Assembly (NCBI GenBank): GCA_012729635.1
Contig: JAAYCT010000008.1
Coordinates: forward strand, 62,001-126,000
DNA from: Clostridiaceae bacterium
GTDB lineage: Bacteria; Bacillota; Clostridia; Saccharofermentanales; Saccharofermentanaceae
Length of the DNA: 64,000 nt
Reading direction: 5' to 3'
The notes beneath the pieces were generated by a model. The model did not search any database. It was not told the DNA's origin and was given only the letters and a program-made list of their open reading frames with translations. Below, piece after piece: positions 62,506 to 64,000 of this stretch. Both the position numbers and the translations under genes were made by a program. Positions within the stretch are counted from its first letter, which is position 1. The number at the start of each line of letters is the position of its first letter.

Positions 62506-63465
62506 ATGAAAAAGAAAGTATTCACCGTTATTCCATTGTTTGCGTTGATCCTGAGCCTGATGGCCGGATGTTCGGCATCGCGGGAAGCGCCCGGACTCCA
62601 AAAAGAGGGTGCGGATGCCAACGTCGCGTATGACGGCGAAGTTTCCGGGGCCGACGATCGATCCGGAAGCTTCACTCCGGAAATCGATGCCGGTGCGCCG
62701 CAAACCTCCGGAAAAAAGATCATCTATACCGCATTGATTTCCGTTGAGGTAAACGACGTAAAGGAAGCGATGGATGAGATCACCGCAAAGGTGACGGAAT
62801 TCGACGGATATATTTCCGGTTCGGATTATTATAATAAAGATCGCGTAGCAGGAACCGTCACCGCACGGATTCCTCCCGGGAAGCTGTCCGAGCTTACGGA
62901 GAAAATCGGAGGCCTCGGAAAGGTGCTCAGCACCAAGCTTTCCTCCGACGATGTCACTTTTCAATATGTGGATATCGAATCCCGTTTGAAAAGCGCCGAA
63001 GCCCAGGAAAAGCAGCTGCTCGAACTGATGGAAAAGGCGACGGAAATCGAGGGTATTCTGGCCGTGCGTTATGAACTCGCCCGGGTTCAGGAAGAAATCG
63101 AAGTGTATAAAGGTCAGCTTCGCTATTACGACAACATGGTCGATTTTTCGACCGTCACGATTCAGCTGACCGAGACATACGTTCCGAAATCACCCGAAGC
63201 CGACGAGAACGAGGGTCTGCTGGCCCGTTGGGGCTTTGACTATATCGGATCGAATATCGCCAAGGGCTTTAAAAACAGTATCACCTTCGTCACCAACGCG
63301 TTCGGATTCATCCTGATCGTGCTCAGTTACGCCCTGATCCCGCTTCTGATCATCGGCGCGTTTATTTTCGCGATCGTGTTTGTCACCCGAAAAATATCGA
63401 AAAGGAAAGCGAAAAAAAGTGTGCCGGCCGTTGCCGGACCGAAGGATCCGAACAAGAAGGCGTAA
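62506..63465 (+). CDS. DUF4349 membrane lipoprotein
   Basis: 319 aa. Lipoprotein signal with lipobox LMAGC (Cys22), a polar linker (about 25-70), then the DUF4349 domain (about 72-235): KIIYTALISVEVNDVKEAMDEITAKVTEFDGYISGSDYYN, GTVTARIPPGKLSELTEKIGGLGKVLSTKLSSDDVTFQYVDIESRLKSAEAQEKQLLELMEKA, and EIEVYKGQLRYYDNMVDFSTVTIQLTE with a helical coiled-coil in the middle. A membrane span (about 265-295) is followed by a basic tail. The role of the family is unknown. Strong AAGGAGG site. Transcribed from the palindrome-containing promoter. Confidence 0.88.
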   Translation: MKKKVFTVIPLFALILSLMAGCSASREAPGLQKEGADANVAYDGEVSGADDRSGSFTPEIDAGAPQTSGKKIIYTALISVEVNDVKEAMDEITAKVTEFDGYISGSDYYNKDRVAGTVTARIPPGKLSELTEKIGGLGKVLSTKLSSDDVTFQYVDIESRLKSAEAQEKQLLELMEKATEIEGILAVRYELARVQEEIEVYKGQLRYYDNMVDFSTVTIQLTETYVPKSPEADENEGLLARWGFDYIGSNIAKGFKNSITFVTNAFGFILIVLSYALIPLLIIGAFIFAIVFVTRKISKRKAKKSVPAVAGPKDPNKKA

Positions 63466-63527
63466 TCGGATCCGAATCCCGTCCGGGTGAACGGAAGAAA
63501 TCATCAACCGAACCGCTTGAACTTGAA

Positions 63528-64000
63528 TTATGCGGCGGTCCCCTCGGCTTTTCCCACGGCTTTTTGCCCGCGGATGAGCATTGAGAGCCGCCGCATTTCA
63601 AACGACAAAACCACCGCCGTCACCGCGATCGTGATCGCATCCGAGACCGGAGTGGCGTAAAACATGCCCTGCAATCCGAAAAAACGCGGAAGGATCAGAT
63701 ACAGCGGAAGCAGGATGATCGCCTGACGCATAAGTGTAAGGATCAAAGAAACGACCGACCTTCCGATGAACTGAAAATAATGCCCGCCCATAATCTGAAG
63801 ACCCAACAAAGGTAAGACCATCATCACGATCCGCATCGCCGGAGCCCCAAGCTCGATCACGTCCGGATCATCAAAAAGCGTCGCGATCTCAACGGATCGG
63901 GTCTGAATGACCACCGCCCCCGCAACCGTGAATATCGTCGCGAAAACAACCGAAGCAAATAACGCCCGGCGTACCCGCCGGTAGTTGCCGGCTCCGTAAT
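63528..64000 (-). CDS. MATE-family efflux transporter, C-terminal part (5' end outside window)
   Basis: The frame is open from the window edge to the stop at 63528; the start lies beyond 64000. Visible residues (about 157) hold NYGAGNYRRVRRALFASVVFATIFTVAGAVVIQT, DDPDVIELGAPAMRIVMMVLPLLGLQIMGGHYFQFIGRSVVSLILTLMRQAIILLPLYLILPRFFGLQGMFYATPVSDAITIAVTAVVLSFEMRRL. This is the last four or five spans of a MATE drug/sodium antiporter (FQ..GR....LL...R, then G..G...A.P..D motif). It ends with a polar tail and is convergent to the DUF4349 gene. Confidence 0.85.
   Translation of the reverse strand, partial: YGAGNYRRVRRALFASVVFATIFTVAGAVVIQTRSVEIATLFDDPDVIELGAPAMRIVMMVLPLLGLQIMGGHYFQFIGRSVVSLILTLMRQAIILLPLYLILPRFFGLQGMFYATPVSDAITIAVTAVVLSFEMRRLSMLIRGQKAVGKAEGTAA

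Overview
The window looks like a chromosomal segment of a Gram-positive anaerobe of the Bacillota (Clostridia-like) with moderately high GC. The reasons are the gene set: a CpsC/CpsD tyrosine-kinase pair, an LCP glycopolymer ligase, a GlpA/GlpB/DUF1667 redox trio, an ECF-type vitamin transporter next to a MocR/PdxR regulator, TmcAL, DUF1934, DUF3267 and DUF4349 proteins, an AckA-Pta pair and many lipoproteins. Ribosome binding sites are strong GGAGG types and operons are tightly packed, often with ATGA overlaps.

Layout. 1-3.7 kb: AT-richer cell-surface genes (a secreted NlpC/P60 peptidase, a large lipoprotein with a C-terminal solute-binding domain, a small lipoprotein). 3.9-9.3 kb: housekeeping genes (DUF1934, murI, an RluA-type pseudouridine synthase, an unknown zinc-ribbon membrane protein, proS). 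9.5-14.7 kb: a DUF3267 zincin, an LCP protein and the GlpA/GlpB/DUF1667 operon.

14.6-53.2 kb is one very large polysaccharide region, all on the minus strand, so it reads from 53 kb down to 14.6 kb. It starts with cpsC-cpsD (53.2-51.6 kb). Next comes an AT-rich island (51.5-37.4 kb) with glycosyltransferases, two hexapeptide acetyltransferases, a polymerase (Wzy), a flippase (Wzx) and the UDP-GalNAcA pair tviB/wbpP. After a lipoprotein gene and a decayed epimerase relic come capE-capF-capG (UDP-L-FucNAc). A second, GC-rich cluster follows: a CapD-type dehydratase, the only priming sugar transferase, wecC, two epimerases/reductases, three glycosyltransferases, a second Wzy, a fourth glycosyltransferase and a second Wzx. 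It ends with rfbA-C-B-D (dTDP-L-rhamnose) and a Wzz-type length regulator. The window therefore holds two Wzx/Wzy sets and two Wzz-like proteins but one visible priming enzyme.

53.5-64 kb: an ECF S component divergent from a MocR/PdxR-type regulator (probably vitamin B6 related), pta-ackA, a membrane-anchored extracellular protein, tmcAL, rpsT, a DUF4349 lipoprotein and the 3' part of a MATE transporter. Between tmcAL and rpsT lies about 1 kb of DNA with no convincing gene. It holds a 26-bp direct repeat, a perfect 24-bp palindrome, five 74-bp tandem repeats each carrying an inverted repeat, and a terminator hairpin whose sequence recurs downstream of ackA.

The strongest leads are this repeat locus, a six-gene cassette (43.2-49.4 kb) bracketed by two inverted, homologous IS3-type transposase relics, and the tandem dual polysaccharide loci. 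Functional calls rest on motif recognition by eye; no database search was run.
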